Shown one piece after another: positions 41,285 through 51,670 of a DNA stretch of 64,000 nt. The DNA comes from JAJDZL01 sp965221175 (lineage in GTDB: Bacteria > Pseudomonadota > Gammaproteobacteria > Arenicellales > JAJDZL01), in assembly GCA_965221175.1 (NCBI GenBank), contig OZ244867.1, positions 1,674,001 through 1,738,000 on the forward strand, in the 5' to 3' direction. The position numbers and the translations under genes are program-made. Numbering within the stretch: position 1 is the stretch's first letter; each line of letters begins with the position of its first letter. Below the pieces are notes generated by a model. That model made no database searches. It was not told where the DNA came from and was given only the letters and a program-made list of their open reading frames with translations.

Positions 41285-43906
41285 ATGAAAAGCGACAAAC
41301 ACCCCAAACAATCCGCTGAAGAACTGCTAGCTAGCGTCGACACGGGTTCCCGGAAAGCAGCGGGCTGGCAGGGAAGCACAATCCTTGTCATAGCGTTCAT
41401 TTGGGCGCTGTTCCAGATTTATTTTTCATCCAACGTTCCGTATTTTCTTACCGAAGTCACCGGCATTCCGCTTGTTGTAACCAGCGCGAATGCAAGATTG
41501 ATTCATTTGGCATTCGCTTTCGTGTTGGCGACGATGTCGTTCCCACTGTTCAAGTCGAGTCCGAAAGGACACATACCCTGGTATGACTGGATTTTGTTGG
41601 CACTTGGTGTTTTGTCTTGCCTCTACATCGTAGTATTGCGCAATGAAATTGCGGTGAGAGCGGGTTTGCCCACTACAGGAGATCTAGTCATTTCCTCTAT
41701 CGGGATGATCGTGCTTGCAATTACAGTCTTTCGCGCACTTGGATTGCCGCTACTGATTGTCGCCACTGTTTTCGTGCTTTATGTATTCTTCGGAGACGCC
41801 CAATTTCTACCGGAGACAGTGCAGTGGAGAGGTGCTTCTTACGGAAAAGCAATGTGGCACTATTGGATGCAGAATGAAGGGGTTTTCGGCGTTGCTTTGG
41901 GAGTATCGGCGTCGTTGATATTCCTGTTCGTATTGTTCGGGTCGATTTTGGAAAAATCCGGCGCAGGAAATTATTTCATTAAAGTGGCGTTTGCGCTTTT
42001 GGGACATTTTCGTGGCGGACCTGCGAAAGCGGCAGTCTTGGCATCAGCAATGAGCGGACTGTATTCAGGTTCTTCCATTGCAAATACGGTTACAACAGGT
42101 ACCTTTACAATCCCGTTGATGAAACGTACTGGGCTATCGGCTGAGAAAGCCGGTGCGATTGAAGTTGCATCGTCTACAAATGGGCAACTGATGCCGCCTG
42201 TAATGGGGGCAGCTGCATTTCTGATCGCGGAATTCACCGGAATCAGTTATACAGAAATAATCAAGCACGCTTTGGTCCCAGCACTCGTCTCGTATGTTGC
42301 GCTAGTCTACATCGTACATCTTGAAGCTCTGAAACTGAATCTGAAAGGACTGCCGAAACCACCTTCATCACTAACACTCATGATGAAAGTAATCGGATTT
42401 TTAAGCGGTTTCATCGGCATCGCTGTTCTAGGCTTGATTGTGTACTTTGGACTTGGCTGGATCAAAACTGTCTTCCCTTCGGCTGCATTTTCAATCGTTG
42501 TAGTTCTATGTGCTGGATTTTATCTGGGGTTGATCTGGGTATCTTCAAAACGGCCGGATCTTGTAGTTGATGCTCCGGATGCACCAATAACAGAGCTTCC
42601 AAGAGCCGGAGAAACTGCAATCGTTGGACTTTACTATGTCTTGCCCATCGTCATTCTGATCTGGTGCATTGTCATTGAAAGGCTGTCACCTGCGTTTTCA
42701 GCGTTCTGGGCGATGATCGCGATTACGATCGTTGCACTGACTCAGCATCCGATAAAGGCGTTCTTCAGGAATACAGGAAACTTTGATGCAGCATTCAGGA
42801 AAGGGCTAGTTGAGTGGAAGGATGGCATGATTGCTGGCTCCTCCAACATGGTCGCCATTGCGGTAGCGACGGGAGCTGCCGGAATTATTGTCGGCACGGT
42901 TTCCCTGACCGGTGCACATCAGATTGTCGGCGAATTTGTGGAGTTCCTGTCCGGCGGGAGTCTGATCGCGATGTTGCTGCTGGTTGCAGTCATGAGCCTG
43001 ATTCTTGGAATGGGACTGCCAACTACAGCAAATTACATCGTTGTCTCATCATTGATGGCACCCGTGATCCTGTTGCTTGGCGCACAGAATGGGCTAGTCG
43101 TTCCAGTGATCGCAGTACATTTGTTTGTTTTCTACTTCGGCATTCTTGCCGACGATACACCGCCAGTTGGATTGGCGGCATTTGCGGCGGCAGCCATATC
43201 CAAAGGTGATCCAATTAAAACGGGCATTCAAGGTTTTGTGTACGATATTCGTACTGCATTATTGCCGTTCCTGTTTATCTTCAATACAGATTTACTGTTG
43301 ATCAATGTTTCACCCACCAAAGCAATCTTCGTATTCATCATCGCGGTCATTGCAATGATGTTGTTTGCCTCAGCTACTCAAGGATATATGTTAGTAAAGA
43401 ACAAAATTTGGGAATCCGCTGTTATGCTGCTGATCGCTTTCACTCTCTTCAGACCTGGATTCTGGCTGGATCAAATTCAACCGCCTTTTGAGAATATCGA
43501 GCCAACAAAAGTGTATGAGATTGTTAAGGATGTTCCTCAGAACGGCGTGATGACGATTGTCGTGAGCGGTCCCGATTTCGATTCCGGGGAAATTACCAGT
43601 ACCACCGTACTGATACCGCTTGGCAATTTGGCTGAAGCGGAGAAACGACTGACTGGGGCGGGACTCACGGTTACTGACGAAGATGGCCAACTCCGAATAG
43701 AAGAGCCATTCGTGGGAACGGACCTGTTTATCAAAATTGGCGATCTGTTTGACTACTATGCAGATACACCGGTGGTCATTGATCACATCAAGCAGCCAAG
43801 CGAACGGATGCCGAAAGAGTTGTTCTACATTCCGGCACTCATCGTACTGGCTGGGATTATTTTAGTCCAGTCGAGACGCAGAAAACACGAGTCTGTTGCT
43901 GCCTGA
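41285..43906 (+). CDS. TRAP transporter permease, fused 4TM/12TM (TAXI type)
   Basis: An 873-residue membrane protein with the small (DctQ) and large (DctM) subunits fused. Segments include AVLASAMSGLYSGSSIANTV, TTGTFTIPLMKRTGLSAEKA, STNGQLMPPVMGAAAFLIAE and LILGMGLPTTANYIVVSSL. The last 170 residues form a soluble tail (about residues 745-840) before a final helix and a basic end. Na+-driven uptake of the ligand held by the TAXI protein. ATG at 41285 follows the hairpin by 42 bases. Confidence 0.93.
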   Translation: MKSDKHPKQSAEELLASVDTGSRKAAGWQGSTILVIAFIWALFQIYFSSNVPYFLTEVTGIPLVVTSANARLIHLAFAFVLATMSFPLFKSSPKGHIPWYDWILLALGVLSCLYIVVLRNEIAVRAGLPTTGDLVISSIGMIVLAITVFRALGLPLLIVATVFVLYVFFGDAQFLPETVQWRGASYGKAMWHYWMQNEGVFGVALGVSASLIFLFVLFGSILEKSGAGNYFIKVAFALLGHFRGGPAKAAVLASAMSGLYSGSSIANTVTTGTFTIPLMKRTGLSAEKAGAIEVASSTNGQLMPPVMGAAAFLIAEFTGISYTEIIKHALVPALVSYVALVYIVHLEALKLNLKGLPKPPSSLTLMMKVIGFLSGFIGIAVLGLIVYFGLGWIKTVFPSAAFSIVVVLCAGFYLGLIWVSSKRPDLVVDAPDAPITELPRAGETAIVGLYYVLPIVILIWCIVIERLSPAFSAFWAMIAITIVALTQHPIKAFFRNTGNFDAAFRKGLVEWKDGMIAGSSNMVAIAVATGAAGIIVGTVSLTGAHQIVGEFVEFLSGGSLIAMLLLVAVMSLILGMGLPTTANYIVVSSLMAPVILLLGAQNGLVVPVIAVHLFVFYFGILADDTPPVGLAAFAAAAISKGDPIKTGIQGFVYDIRTALLPFLFIFNTDLLLINVSPTKAIFVFIIAVIAMMLFASATQGYMLVKNKIWESAVMLLIAFTLFRPGFWLDQIQPPFENIEPTKVYEIVKDVPQNGVMTIVVSGPDFDSGEITSTTVLIPLGNLAEAEKRLTGAGLTVTDEDGQLRIEEPFVGTDLFIKIGDLFDYYADTPVVIDHIKQPSERMPKELFYIPALIVLAGIILVQSRRRKHESVAA

Positions 43907-43969
43907 GATTCTGTTTGGAGGGTCGCTGATTGCGTACAGGCTTGTACGCAAGTGGGGTCGTATGCAATT

Positions 43970-45046
43970 ATGAACAATGTATATGACAATTCCGCTCTGG
44001 AAAAACGATTATCGGAATTTCCGCGCGTTTCCGAATACGGCGAGCATACCCCGATTGAATCCCTCCACAATCTATCGAAAGCGTGCGGGGGCACTCGTCT
44101 TTTCATCAAACGAGATGACTGCAATGGTCTCGCTTTTGGCGGAAATAAAGTCCGTCAAGCTGAGTATTATTTTGGCGATGCAGTTCGTGCAGGAGCGGAT
44201 ACAGTTCTGATTACAGGAGCGATTCAGTCAAATTTTGCCAGAATCACTGCTGCGCTCGCTGCCAAACTCGGCATGGAGTGTCATGTCCAACTCGAATCAA
44301 GAGTTCCGAATCCTTCTGAAAACTACACTTCATCAGGTAATGTTCTGTTGAATCGAATGTTCGGTGCGAAATTGCACTACTTTCCAGAAGGAGAGAACGA
44401 GCAAGGAGCCGACACAAAGATTAGATCCATTGCAGAAGAATTGAAGTCAACTGGTCGCAAACCTTATGTAATCCCATTGGCTCCCGGACACAAGCCTCTT
44501 GGGGCACTAGGTTACGTACGGGCTGCAATCGAGATTGTTAAACAACTTCAGGACCGGCAAATTTCTATTGACGAGATTTTTGTCGCATCGGGAAGTGGTA
44601 ATACACATGCTGGCCTTCTATTTGGACTCCAAGCACTCAATTGCGCCATCAGAGTTGTTGGGGTATGCGTTCGACGCCCGAAAGAATTGCAGTTCAGTCG
44701 TATTCGCGACCGTTGCAGTGAGATCAGCGAGCTTTTGAATATTGATTTGAAAGTAGATGATGAAGATATCGTTCTAACAGATGAATTCCTAGCACCGGGC
44801 TACGGTATGGCGAGGCAGGAAGTTTGGGAGAGTATGAATTTCAGCGCACAGAAAGAAGGACTAGTACTGGATCCAACCTACACGGGTAAGACGATGTCGG
44901 CGTTTCTTGAATTTGCAAAGAGTGCACCTTCAAGTGCCAGCTTGATGTTTCTGCATACTGGAGGCACTCCGAGTCTGTTCGCCTACCAAGAAGAATTGGA
45001 AATTTCTCTCTCAGAAACTGAAGGGAAATTGTTGGATAGCAGTTGA
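43970..45046 (+). CDS. D-cysteine desulfhydrase / ACC deaminase-family PLP enzyme
   Basis: A fold-type II PLP enzyme of about 358 residues. PLP lysine: LAFGGNKVRQAEYY; substrate loop: ITGAIQSNFARITAALAAKLG; phosphate loop: FVASGSGNTHAGLLFGL; end: FLHTGGTPSLFAY. It would split D-cysteine (or a related amino acid) to pyruvate, sulfide and ammonia. It follows the TAXI-TRAP genes, suggesting that the transported compound may be its substrate. ATG at 43970 is preferred; a GTG 18 bases upstream is an alternative. Confidence 0.82.
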   Translation: MNNVYDNSALEKRLSEFPRVSEYGEHTPIESLHNLSKACGGTRLFIKRDDCNGLAFGGNKVRQAEYYFGDAVRAGADTVLITGAIQSNFARITAALAAKLGMECHVQLESRVPNPSENYTSSGNVLLNRMFGAKLHYFPEGENEQGADTKIRSIAEELKSTGRKPYVIPLAPGHKPLGALGYVRAAIEIVKQLQDRQISIDEIFVASGSGNTHAGLLFGLQALNCAIRVVGVCVRRPKELQFSRIRDRCSEISELLNIDLKVDDEDIVLTDEFLAPGYGMARQEVWESMNFSAQKEGLVLDPTYTGKTMSAFLEFAKSAPSSASLMFLHTGGTPSLFAYQEELEISLSETEGKLLDSS

Positions 45047-45276
45047 TTTAACTGCAAAACTGAATCACTATTCAGAGACAGTACGGGTTCGATTTGAAGC
45101 TTTTCTGATTTCGACAGTTTATTTTTCTAAGTCGTTGATTTCATTAAATTCAATTTTAGATCTAGCCCATATATTGCACCAAAGGTGAGAAAAAAGGTTT
45201 TCGCGCCAATTTATAACAACCTAATTTCGCTATCATCCTACCCAGTGGTGAGATATGCAAACTGGTTTTACGTAAC

Positions 45277-45519
45277 TTGTTGAAATCGGTAAAACTCGAA
45301 GCTAAACGTCCAGAAATTAGGAAACCTTATTATCTGGCACATACTTTGATTTTCGCGGCAGACAAAGAAGGCCAACGAGTGATGAACCGTCGTTTCTCTC
45401 GTAACAAAGCGATGGAGTGTTTCGATAAGATTCCGCCAAGCATAATCAGCATGGAGGCTTGCTCCAGCTCTCATAACTGGGCGCGCAGTTTGACCCGGAC
45501 GGGCGCCAAGTTCGAGTGA
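45277..45519 (+). pseudogene. IS110-family transposase N-terminal fragment
   Basis: About 80 codons. RVMNRRFSRNKAMECFDKIP followed by MEACSSSHNWARSL is the DEDD-domain core of IS110 transposases (family pattern: ..PP..I.MEAC.S.H.WAR.L). The frame ends at a stop immediately after, and the remainder of the element is missing. Confidence 0.7.
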
Positions 45520-45778
45520 TGCCAATATGATACCCAAATCCGAAATTAGAGAATTAATACGATAACCACTAGCGAGATTTTAGCGAATTAACTGTATTTT
45601 GCTGCTTCGATTATCGAAGACAGGTGCAACAGGTTGGAATTTGTCTCGATTTGCAGGTGAGTACGAACCTGATGCATTGTCTGCTGGCATTTTCGCCACT
45701 GGGTACAGGTGTGCAACCTTTCCGGAATCGGAATCGATTCAAGTCGCATTCAAACAAGCGCCGCCCGAGGCGGTCAGT

Positions 45779-45995
45779 TCATATCAGAAGCGGAAAGTTT
45801 CGAACTTGATTCAGTGCTTCATCCATCATCTGACGGTGGCAGGCATTGACCTTCACCGTCCATTGCCTGGCATGGCGTAGGATCTGCCCGGCGACATCAT
45901 ACAGACGCAAACGCACTGTGAGCGCACGAGCAGTTGACCACCAAATCGGCAATACCATACGCATCAAGGCAAACAGGTTGTAGGCAATTGCTGAT
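45779..45995 (-). pseudogene. IS1380-family transposase C-terminal fragment
   Basis: The minus-strand frame reads AIAYNLFALMRMVLPIWW, then ARALTVRLRLYDVAGQILRH, then ARQWTVKVNA. This is the C-terminal tail of IS1380-type transposases (YNLF.L.R, LR.RL...A..I.RHAR). A stop precedes it, and the catalytic region is gone. Confidence 0.65.
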
Positions 45996-46239
45996 CAACT
46001 AATTGTGCGCCAGTCCAAGGCGCTGCATTAACTACGCAACGACTATCAAACCGACATGGGAGGTCAAATTAAGTTTGCTGATTCCCAGTTTATGGGGTAG
46101 AATTGAAATCGACTTGTAACCTCTGAGATATATTTTGGGCTTCACCCATTGGGTGATATCCAATTGTCTTCGAAAACCTTATTGTACAAGGCTTTTTTAT
46201 TTATCTCAGATTTTTAATTGCGGGTTAGGGTGATAGAGT

Positions 46240-46580
46240 TTGTTCGATTGTGTACGCAGACAGACGCAGACAGGTTCCGTTGTCGTGCACACTTTCGCGG
46301 TAGGTCAACTGGGCAAACGCCATGCAGCGATATTGATTCGAACATCGAAATGACTTGGCTCAGCGGTTGCCGTTGTAACGTCGAACACAGCGATTGAAGA
46401 CCGGCCGCGGCAAATGACCCACGACCTGAAAAAAACGAGCTGGAGCTGAACATAGTTTTGTATTCTCCCTGTTGTCGATTGAACCGTTTTGGAGTGTTGG
46501 TAGACCGGCAAGATGCGCTGAAGTCTCGAACGCCCCTAAAACAGTGTTTATACAAGTAATAACAATAAGATACAGACACT
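46240..46580 (-). pseudogene. IS4-family (DUF4372) transposase N-terminal fragment, copy 1
   Basis: The minus-strand frame reads ARFFQVVGHLPRPVFNRCVR then RYNGNR, a TGA, AKSFRCSNQYRCMAFAQLTY, the DUF4372 head of IS4-type transposases. A 38-base segment (46298-46335) is identical to copy 2 at 56005-56042, while the rest has diverged. The catalytic DDE domain is missing. Confidence 0.7.
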
Positions 46581-46702
46581 TTTCAGAAATTTTTAGGCAG
46601 CATGGTATAATGTATATAATTCCTCTAGCGTGCAGATTGGCTGCCTGAAAGTCAATCAAGTTTGTCAACTATTACCAATTTGTCAAACGAAGAGAAATAC
46701 TC

Positions 46703-47395
46703 GTGTCGGAATCGAACATAATCACCAAAAGAACCCTAGATGTCCAAGCCGCAGATATTCTTCGTCAGCGAATAGCTGAGGGAATATTGGTCGCTGGCCA
46801 CCGTCTCACGGAAATTCAATTGGCGACTGAGTTTGGTCTTTCCAGAGGAACAGTCCGAACCGCGTTGAAACAGTTGGTTTCTGAGGGCTTCGTCTGTCAG
46901 AAACCCTATCGCGGGTGGGAGGTTTCACCTCTAAGCTCGACGGACGCTCACGAGTTGCAGACGCTACGCTTGTCTTTGGAAGGACTAGCGGCAAAATTGG
47001 CGGCGAACAGGCTGAGCGAATCCGGGCGGGCGGAGTTGATGGCAGCCTTTGATGCATTGAAAACTGCTTGCGAAGCAGGTGACCGAAGGGAGGCCGCAAA
47101 GCAGGATTTCAACCTCCATAAAACCATCGTTCGACTCTCGGGGCATCACAGGCTGCTCGAATATTACGATATGATTTCAATGCAGATACAGCGTTACATC
47201 TTTTCTTCTGACACTTTGTTGCGCAGCGATATGGATCTCGTGGATCAACACAAACCTATCGTAGAGGCAATCATTAGTGGCGATGGAAAGAAAGCTTCTA
47301 AGGAATCCTGTGAGCACAATCGTAGCGAAGGAAAACTGCTGGTCGAGCATTTGCTCGAAATTGAAACCGCTCGTCAATCCGATCAATTGCCCTAG
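46703..47395 (+). CDS. GntR-family regulator with FCD domain
   Basis: A 230-residue regulator. The winged helix includes AADILRQRIAEGILVAGHRL and TEFGLSRGTVRTALKQLVSE; the FCD domain includes ELQTLRLSLEGLAAKLAANR and FNLHKTIVRLSGHHRLLEYY. It starts with GTG. It differs clearly from the two ectoine-region paralogues and is the nearest regulator to the dehydratase cassette that begins 1.5 kb downstream, so it may control it. Confidence 0.86.
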   Translation: MSESNIITKRTLDVQAADILRQRIAEGILVAGHRLTEIQLATEFGLSRGTVRTALKQLVSEGFVCQKPYRGWEVSPLSSTDAHELQTLRLSLEGLAAKLAANRLSESGRAELMAAFDALKTACEAGDRREAAKQDFNLHKTIVRLSGHHRLLEYYDMISMQIQRYIFSSDTLLRSDMDLVDQHKPIVEAIISGDGKKASKESCEHNRSEGKLLVEHLLEIETARQSDQLP

Positions 47396-48768
47396 AAAAC
47401 CGCCAGATTGGCTGGCGTGGCAATTCCTTTCAAACAATCTCTTTCTATAATTCCAAGTGAAAAACCGCCCGCTGTTTCCGGGCTAGGCTGATCATATCGT
47501 ACATCTCGAGAAGGACAAAGTAAGTTACATCTGCCCGGGAACTGTTTTTCGCTGCCGATGGCCTTCCACGGCTTCCAGTCTAGACGCAGCACGCTAAAAT
47601 ACTGCGGCCGGCGGCCCTTATTTGGACTCCGCAGCACGCGAAGTACGCCACAAAGCAGCCGACTGCAAGCCAGCGAATTCGGCTGCATCGTGTGCATCAG
47701 GTTGGTCGATACAGGATCCATGTTATTCTCCGATACCGCATGCGAACGACGTGAATGAGTATTCGTGTCAAGTGTCAACACATTTTTCGATCTTCTCCCT
47801 TTTTTGCCTCTTCGGAATTTTAGTCTACGGGCTACTGACAGGGATGTTCACATCCTGTTTCCTCTTGCTGCTCGCGCCATTGGACAAGCGGCGCTGGTGG
47901 AACCGACTAGTCGGTTCCAAGAATATTTGCTTAATGCGAAGACCGGAAAGCCAAACGAAATTCGAGAATCGCTCCGCATAATTCTTGCGAATTTCCGTCA
48001 TGCCGCTCACGAACGTTTCTGCTTCGCCGAGTGGCAGGATAGGAGCTCGATTCAAATTCCATCAGAGTCGCTTGACCCGAATCGGAAGAGTAGCTAGATG
48101 CGTAGCTTCGATGGAGAACCAAATTAGCGGTTTCCACAGGAAAGTGTGTAGTTTGCTTTTCCGGTGTGGGTCCCAGCCACTATTGTCTTTTCCTGATCCA
48201 TTGCGGTATTCCTTTCATGTTGATTCCTTTGACCCCGCGAGTGTTTACAATTTTTTGGAGAATTCTACGCAGCACAGCGTACACTCCGCTCCTCACCTCC
48301 AATCTGGCGAACTGAGGAGATCCTGTGGATAATTGTTCCTTTTCTCTCTCCTGACTCATTTCATATAAGCGGAACGAGCACGTGTAGCAAACGGCGATAC
48401 AATCTCGGCGTTAAGATAAAGAGGATCAATTCCTTCTCATACATGGAATCGGTGGACTTCCGCACCTCGTACTATTACCGCAAGTTGGTCTCTTACCAAA
48501 ATTCACAGCGGTACTTTAGAATCAAAATACGAACCAAGTGCACGCGAACGCGATAAACCAGTTCAACATACTCTGTTTCGCCCGACAGCAGTGACTAGTC
48601 TTCCACACTATGATCCGCGGGCCACCCAAAGTATTGGAAAACAAGCTGGGTTACCCCACCATCAGCAAATTTGTCGATTCGATTGGCGAGCGCATGAATA
48701 ATACCGTCGTCAAAGTCCCCCAGTTGATTATCGCTACCTAGAACTCCGAAAATTAATATAATTAAATG
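47396..48768. other. Gene-poor stretch before the dehydratase operon
   Basis: Nearly 1.4 kb with only short, uninformative frames on both strands. A 110-codon frame from 47765 (containing RFQEYLLNAKTGKPNEIRES) and a frame near 48610-48740 (SKFVDSIGERMNNTVVKVPQ) could be fragments of lost genes, but I do not recognise either. The stretch is typical of eroded DNA between insertion-sequence scars. Confidence 0.4.
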
Positions 48769-48797
48769 TTGACAGTTAACAATTTCATGTATACAAT
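48769..48797 (+). promoter_or_regulatory. Strong sigma-70-type promoter of the dehydratase cassette
   Basis: TTGACA at 48769-48774, a 17-base spacer, and TACAAT at 48792-48797. Transcription would begin near 48804, leaving a leader of about 70 bases before the GTG start. A partial dyad (TGTTGACAGTTAACA) covers the -35 and is partly shared with the promoter of the dead dehydratase copy at 60.5 kb, suggesting an operator. Confidence 0.75.
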
Positions 48798-48875
48798 TGC
48801 TGCCAAATTCAATCTGGAAACGTACTGAATGGTCCGGTTCAGTTTTTCGGAAGACGCTATAGCAGAGGAGTTAAA

Positions 48876-50531
48876 GTGCGTAGTGACAAGCAATATCTTG
48901 GAATTGAGCGTTCGCTGCAACGTGCATGGGCGAAGGGGGCCGGGTTGATCGACGAAGAGTTCGAACGCCCAATGATTGCGGTAGTCAACACCTACCAGGA
49001 TTTCTCACCTGAAAATATTCACCTTCGGCAAGTGGGCGATGCGGTTAAATCGGGCATTCGCATGGCAGGTGGGACACCATGTGAGTTCAACACTTTTCAT
49101 GTTACGGACAGTGAAACGTTTGCATCGGTGGGGATGCGATATGTGCTACCGAGCCGCGACGTTGTGGCAGACATGATTGAACTTATGGTGGAAGGCCATC
49201 GTTTTGATGCAATGGTCCTGATCGGTTCGGGCGACAAGGTTATGCCTGGTATGATAATGGCGGCTTCGCGCCTCGATTTACCATCAATCATGATCTATGG
49301 TGGACCGACAAAGGCCGGAATTTACAAGAATCGCAAGGTTTTCCTGGAAACTGTCTACGATGGCGTGGGAGAATATTTGCTTGGAAATCTATGCGAAAAA
49401 GACCTCAAAGGTTTTGAAGACAATCACTTTCCATTCGCCGGAGCATGCGACACCGCAACGTCGGGAAACACCGCCGGCATTTACACGGAAGCCTTAGGTC
49501 TCGCGCTGCCCAAATCTGGCACGCTCCCAGCGGGAAGCAATTACCAACTCCGCGCAGCGAAATATACCGGCATGCGGATCATGGAGTTGTTGAAGGAAGA
49601 CTTGCGTCCATCCAAAATTTTGACGCGGCAAGCTTTTGAGAATGCTATGCGTGTTGGAATGGCCGTTGGAGGCTCTACCAACATGGTGCTCCACATGATA
49701 GCCATGGCGAAGGAAGCTGGTATCGAAATCAACTTCGACACTTGGGATCAACTGAGCCGTGAAACGCCTACTTTGGTCAAGCTAGCACCATCCGGGCCGT
49801 GGGGGGTGACAGAGCTTGGTGAAGCAGGCGGCGTTCCCGCAGTGATGAAGGCACTAGGTAGTCGCATTGAACCCGAAACGCTGACTGTGAGCGGCAAGAC
49901 CACCGGGGAACTGATTGAAAATGCTCTAGTAGAGAACTCTGACTGCATTCGCAGCGAAGACGATCCAGTTGAGGAAGAGGGTTCTCTTTTCATTCTCAAA
50001 GGCAATCTCGCACCTGGAGGCGCGGTTGTTAAAGCTTCTGGTGTGGCCAAGGAGATGTGGGGTACCTTACTTACAGCGCGCGTCTTTGAAGACGAAGAAA
50101 GCGCAATTGATGCTGTGCGAAACAATCAAGTCAAGCCAGGCACTTGTCTCATCATTAGAAACGAGGGAACCAAGGGCGGTCCTGGTATGCGGGAGTTGTT
50201 GGGTGCAACTTCCGCGGTGATGGGGGCCGGTCTTGGCAATAGCTGCGCCCTTGTTACCGATGGCCGTTTCTCAGGAGCCACACATGGACTTGCCATAGGA
50301 TACGTTACCCCAGAAGCAGCGCGAGGCGGTCCGGTTGCACTCGTTGAGAATGGTGACTTGATCCAAATCAATCTACGAGAGCGTAAGCTAGATTTGAAAG
50401 TGGTCGAGGAAGAGCTTTCCAGACGGCGTAGCAACTACACGCCAATGCCGGCCCGGATAACTCGTGGCTATCTCAAGCACTACTCTGAACATGTAGCACC
50501 TGCCTCTGAAGGAGCAGTGATGCCTCGGTAA
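48876..50531 (+). CDS. IlvD/Edd-family dehydratase with most cluster cysteines missing
   Basis: A 551-residue protein with the full fold: RPMIAVVNTYQDFSPENIHL, EFNTFHVTDS, MVLIGSGDKVMPGMIMAA, GACDTATSGNTAG, and the catalytic Ser region TDGRFSGATHGL. Cluster-binding Cys occur in IlvD-type enzymes at NxC, CDK and GSCSG sites; here the second is Gly (residue 119, GDK) and the first position has no Cys, leaving Cys191. The Lys of the CDK motif is kept. It probably dehydrates a polyhydroxy acid, but the metal chemistry must differ, or the protein is a divergent branch. GTG start with GAGGAG 5 bases before. Confidence 0.85.
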   Translation: MRSDKQYLGIERSLQRAWAKGAGLIDEEFERPMIAVVNTYQDFSPENIHLRQVGDAVKSGIRMAGGTPCEFNTFHVTDSETFASVGMRYVLPSRDVVADMIELMVEGHRFDAMVLIGSGDKVMPGMIMAASRLDLPSIMIYGGPTKAGIYKNRKVFLETVYDGVGEYLLGNLCEKDLKGFEDNHFPFAGACDTATSGNTAGIYTEALGLALPKSGTLPAGSNYQLRAAKYTGMRIMELLKEDLRPSKILTRQAFENAMRVGMAVGGSTNMVLHMIAMAKEAGIEINFDTWDQLSRETPTLVKLAPSGPWGVTELGEAGGVPAVMKALGSRIEPETLTVSGKTTGELIENALVENSDCIRSEDDPVEEEGSLFILKGNLAPGGAVVKASGVAKEMWGTLLTARVFEDEESAIDAVRNNQVKPGTCLIIRNEGTKGGPGMRELLGATSAVMGAGLGNSCALVTDGRFSGATHGLAIGYVTPEAARGGPVALVENGDLIQINLRERKLDLKVVEEELSRRRSNYTPMPARITRGYLKHYSEHVAPASEGAVMPR

Positions 50532-50636
50532 TTAATTGACGAACCAATGGGCGTTGTAATCCTTCAAAGCTAATGCTAAGAACGACCCAAAATTCTTACT
50601 CCAGTTAGACATGAAAATTTTTCTACGAATAATACC

Positions 50637-51662
50637 ATGAGCAACATCATTACCAACGCTGCTTCGTCTGGAGTCAAAATTGACAAAAGACACTTGAAGT
50701 TTCTAGCACGTCGGAGCAACCGGCCCGGTTTAATTTATCTCGTCGCATGGGCCGGCGTTATGGTCTTCACAGGATTTCTTGTGTGGTTTTCACTGGGGAC
50801 ACTCTACATCTGGCCAGCGATGTTTATCTATGGCGTATTTATGTCAGTCCCTTCTTACTCGCTCAGTCACGAAACAGCGCATGGGACGGCTTTTAGAACT
50901 CGTCGGCTCAATGAAGCTGTCTTCTGGTTTATGTCCTTACTCTATGGAGAAGAACCACTGCACCGACGTTACACCCACACAAATCACCACACGTACACCT
51001 GGTATGTAGGCCTAGATAGCCAAATGCCTTTCGACACCCCCTTGGATTTTAAAGGTTGGTTCTACGATATCAGCGGTCTGTCAATTCTCAAATTCCAAAT
51101 TCGGGTTTTGTGGCAACTTGCGACCAAGCAGTATACCGAGTTGATGCTGTCCGTAACACCGAAAGCGGAATTGCCAAAACTGACTCGCAACGCACGAATA
51201 TTCTGTCTCATTTACTTGAGTATCGCTGGTTTGATTGCCGCTGGCTACACATGGCCACTTTGGTTCTACGTGCTGCCACGCTTTCTTGGAGCTCCCATTA
51301 TGTTGATGTTCAACATTATTCAGCACGTCGAACTGCAGGAAAACTCACCCTCAGTAATGGATAGCACGCGAACATTTAGGACAAACTGGGTAGGGAGGTT
51401 CCTTTATTTGAATATGAACAATCATGTAGAACATCACCTTTACCCACAAGTTCCGTTTTACTCCCTTCCCGATGTTCATAAAGCGGTCGCTGATCAAACC
51501 CCTGAACCAGACCCCGGTTTCTGGCGTACAAACTTCGACGTTCTTTTTGTTGTAATTCGTCGTTCTCTGGGCCGAAACACAAAAGCTACCAAAATTCGGC
51601 AGGCGCCGCACATGATGACAAACGGTTCCTACGCCAAGATTGCAAGGGCGACGATGCAGTGA
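50637..51662 (+). CDS. Membrane di-iron fatty acid desaturase/hydroxylase (MocD-like)
   Basis: A 341-residue integral membrane protein with four predicted helices and three histidine boxes: SHETAHGT (HxxxH), HRRYTHTNHHTYTW, and NNHVEHHLYP; an extra QHVELQEN also fits metal binding. Such proteins use O2 and a di-iron site to hydroxylate or desaturate. In rhizopine catabolism MocD of this family acts with a Rieske ferredoxin MocE, and a MocE-like gene is found 0.7 kb downstream. It follows the dehydratase by about 100 bases in the same direction. Confidence 0.85.
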   Translation: MSNIITNAASSGVKIDKRHLKFLARRSNRPGLIYLVAWAGVMVFTGFLVWFSLGTLYIWPAMFIYGVFMSVPSYSLSHETAHGTAFRTRRLNEAVFWFMSLLYGEEPLHRRYTHTNHHTYTWYVGLDSQMPFDTPLDFKGWFYDISGLSILKFQIRVLWQLATKQYTELMLSVTPKAELPKLTRNARIFCLIYLSIAGLIAAGYTWPLWFYVLPRFLGAPIMLMFNIIQHVELQENSPSVMDSTRTFRTNWVGRFLYLNMNNHVEHHLYPQVPFYSLPDVHKAVADQTPEPDPGFWRTNFDVLFVVIRRSLGRNTKATKIRQAPHMMTNGSYAKIARATMQ

Positions 51663-51670
51663 AACTCAGG

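Noticed and set aside
46165..46200. Terminator (AACCTT ... AAGGCTTTTTT)
   Set aside because: The stem is short and mismatched, and no gene on the plus strand ends just before it.
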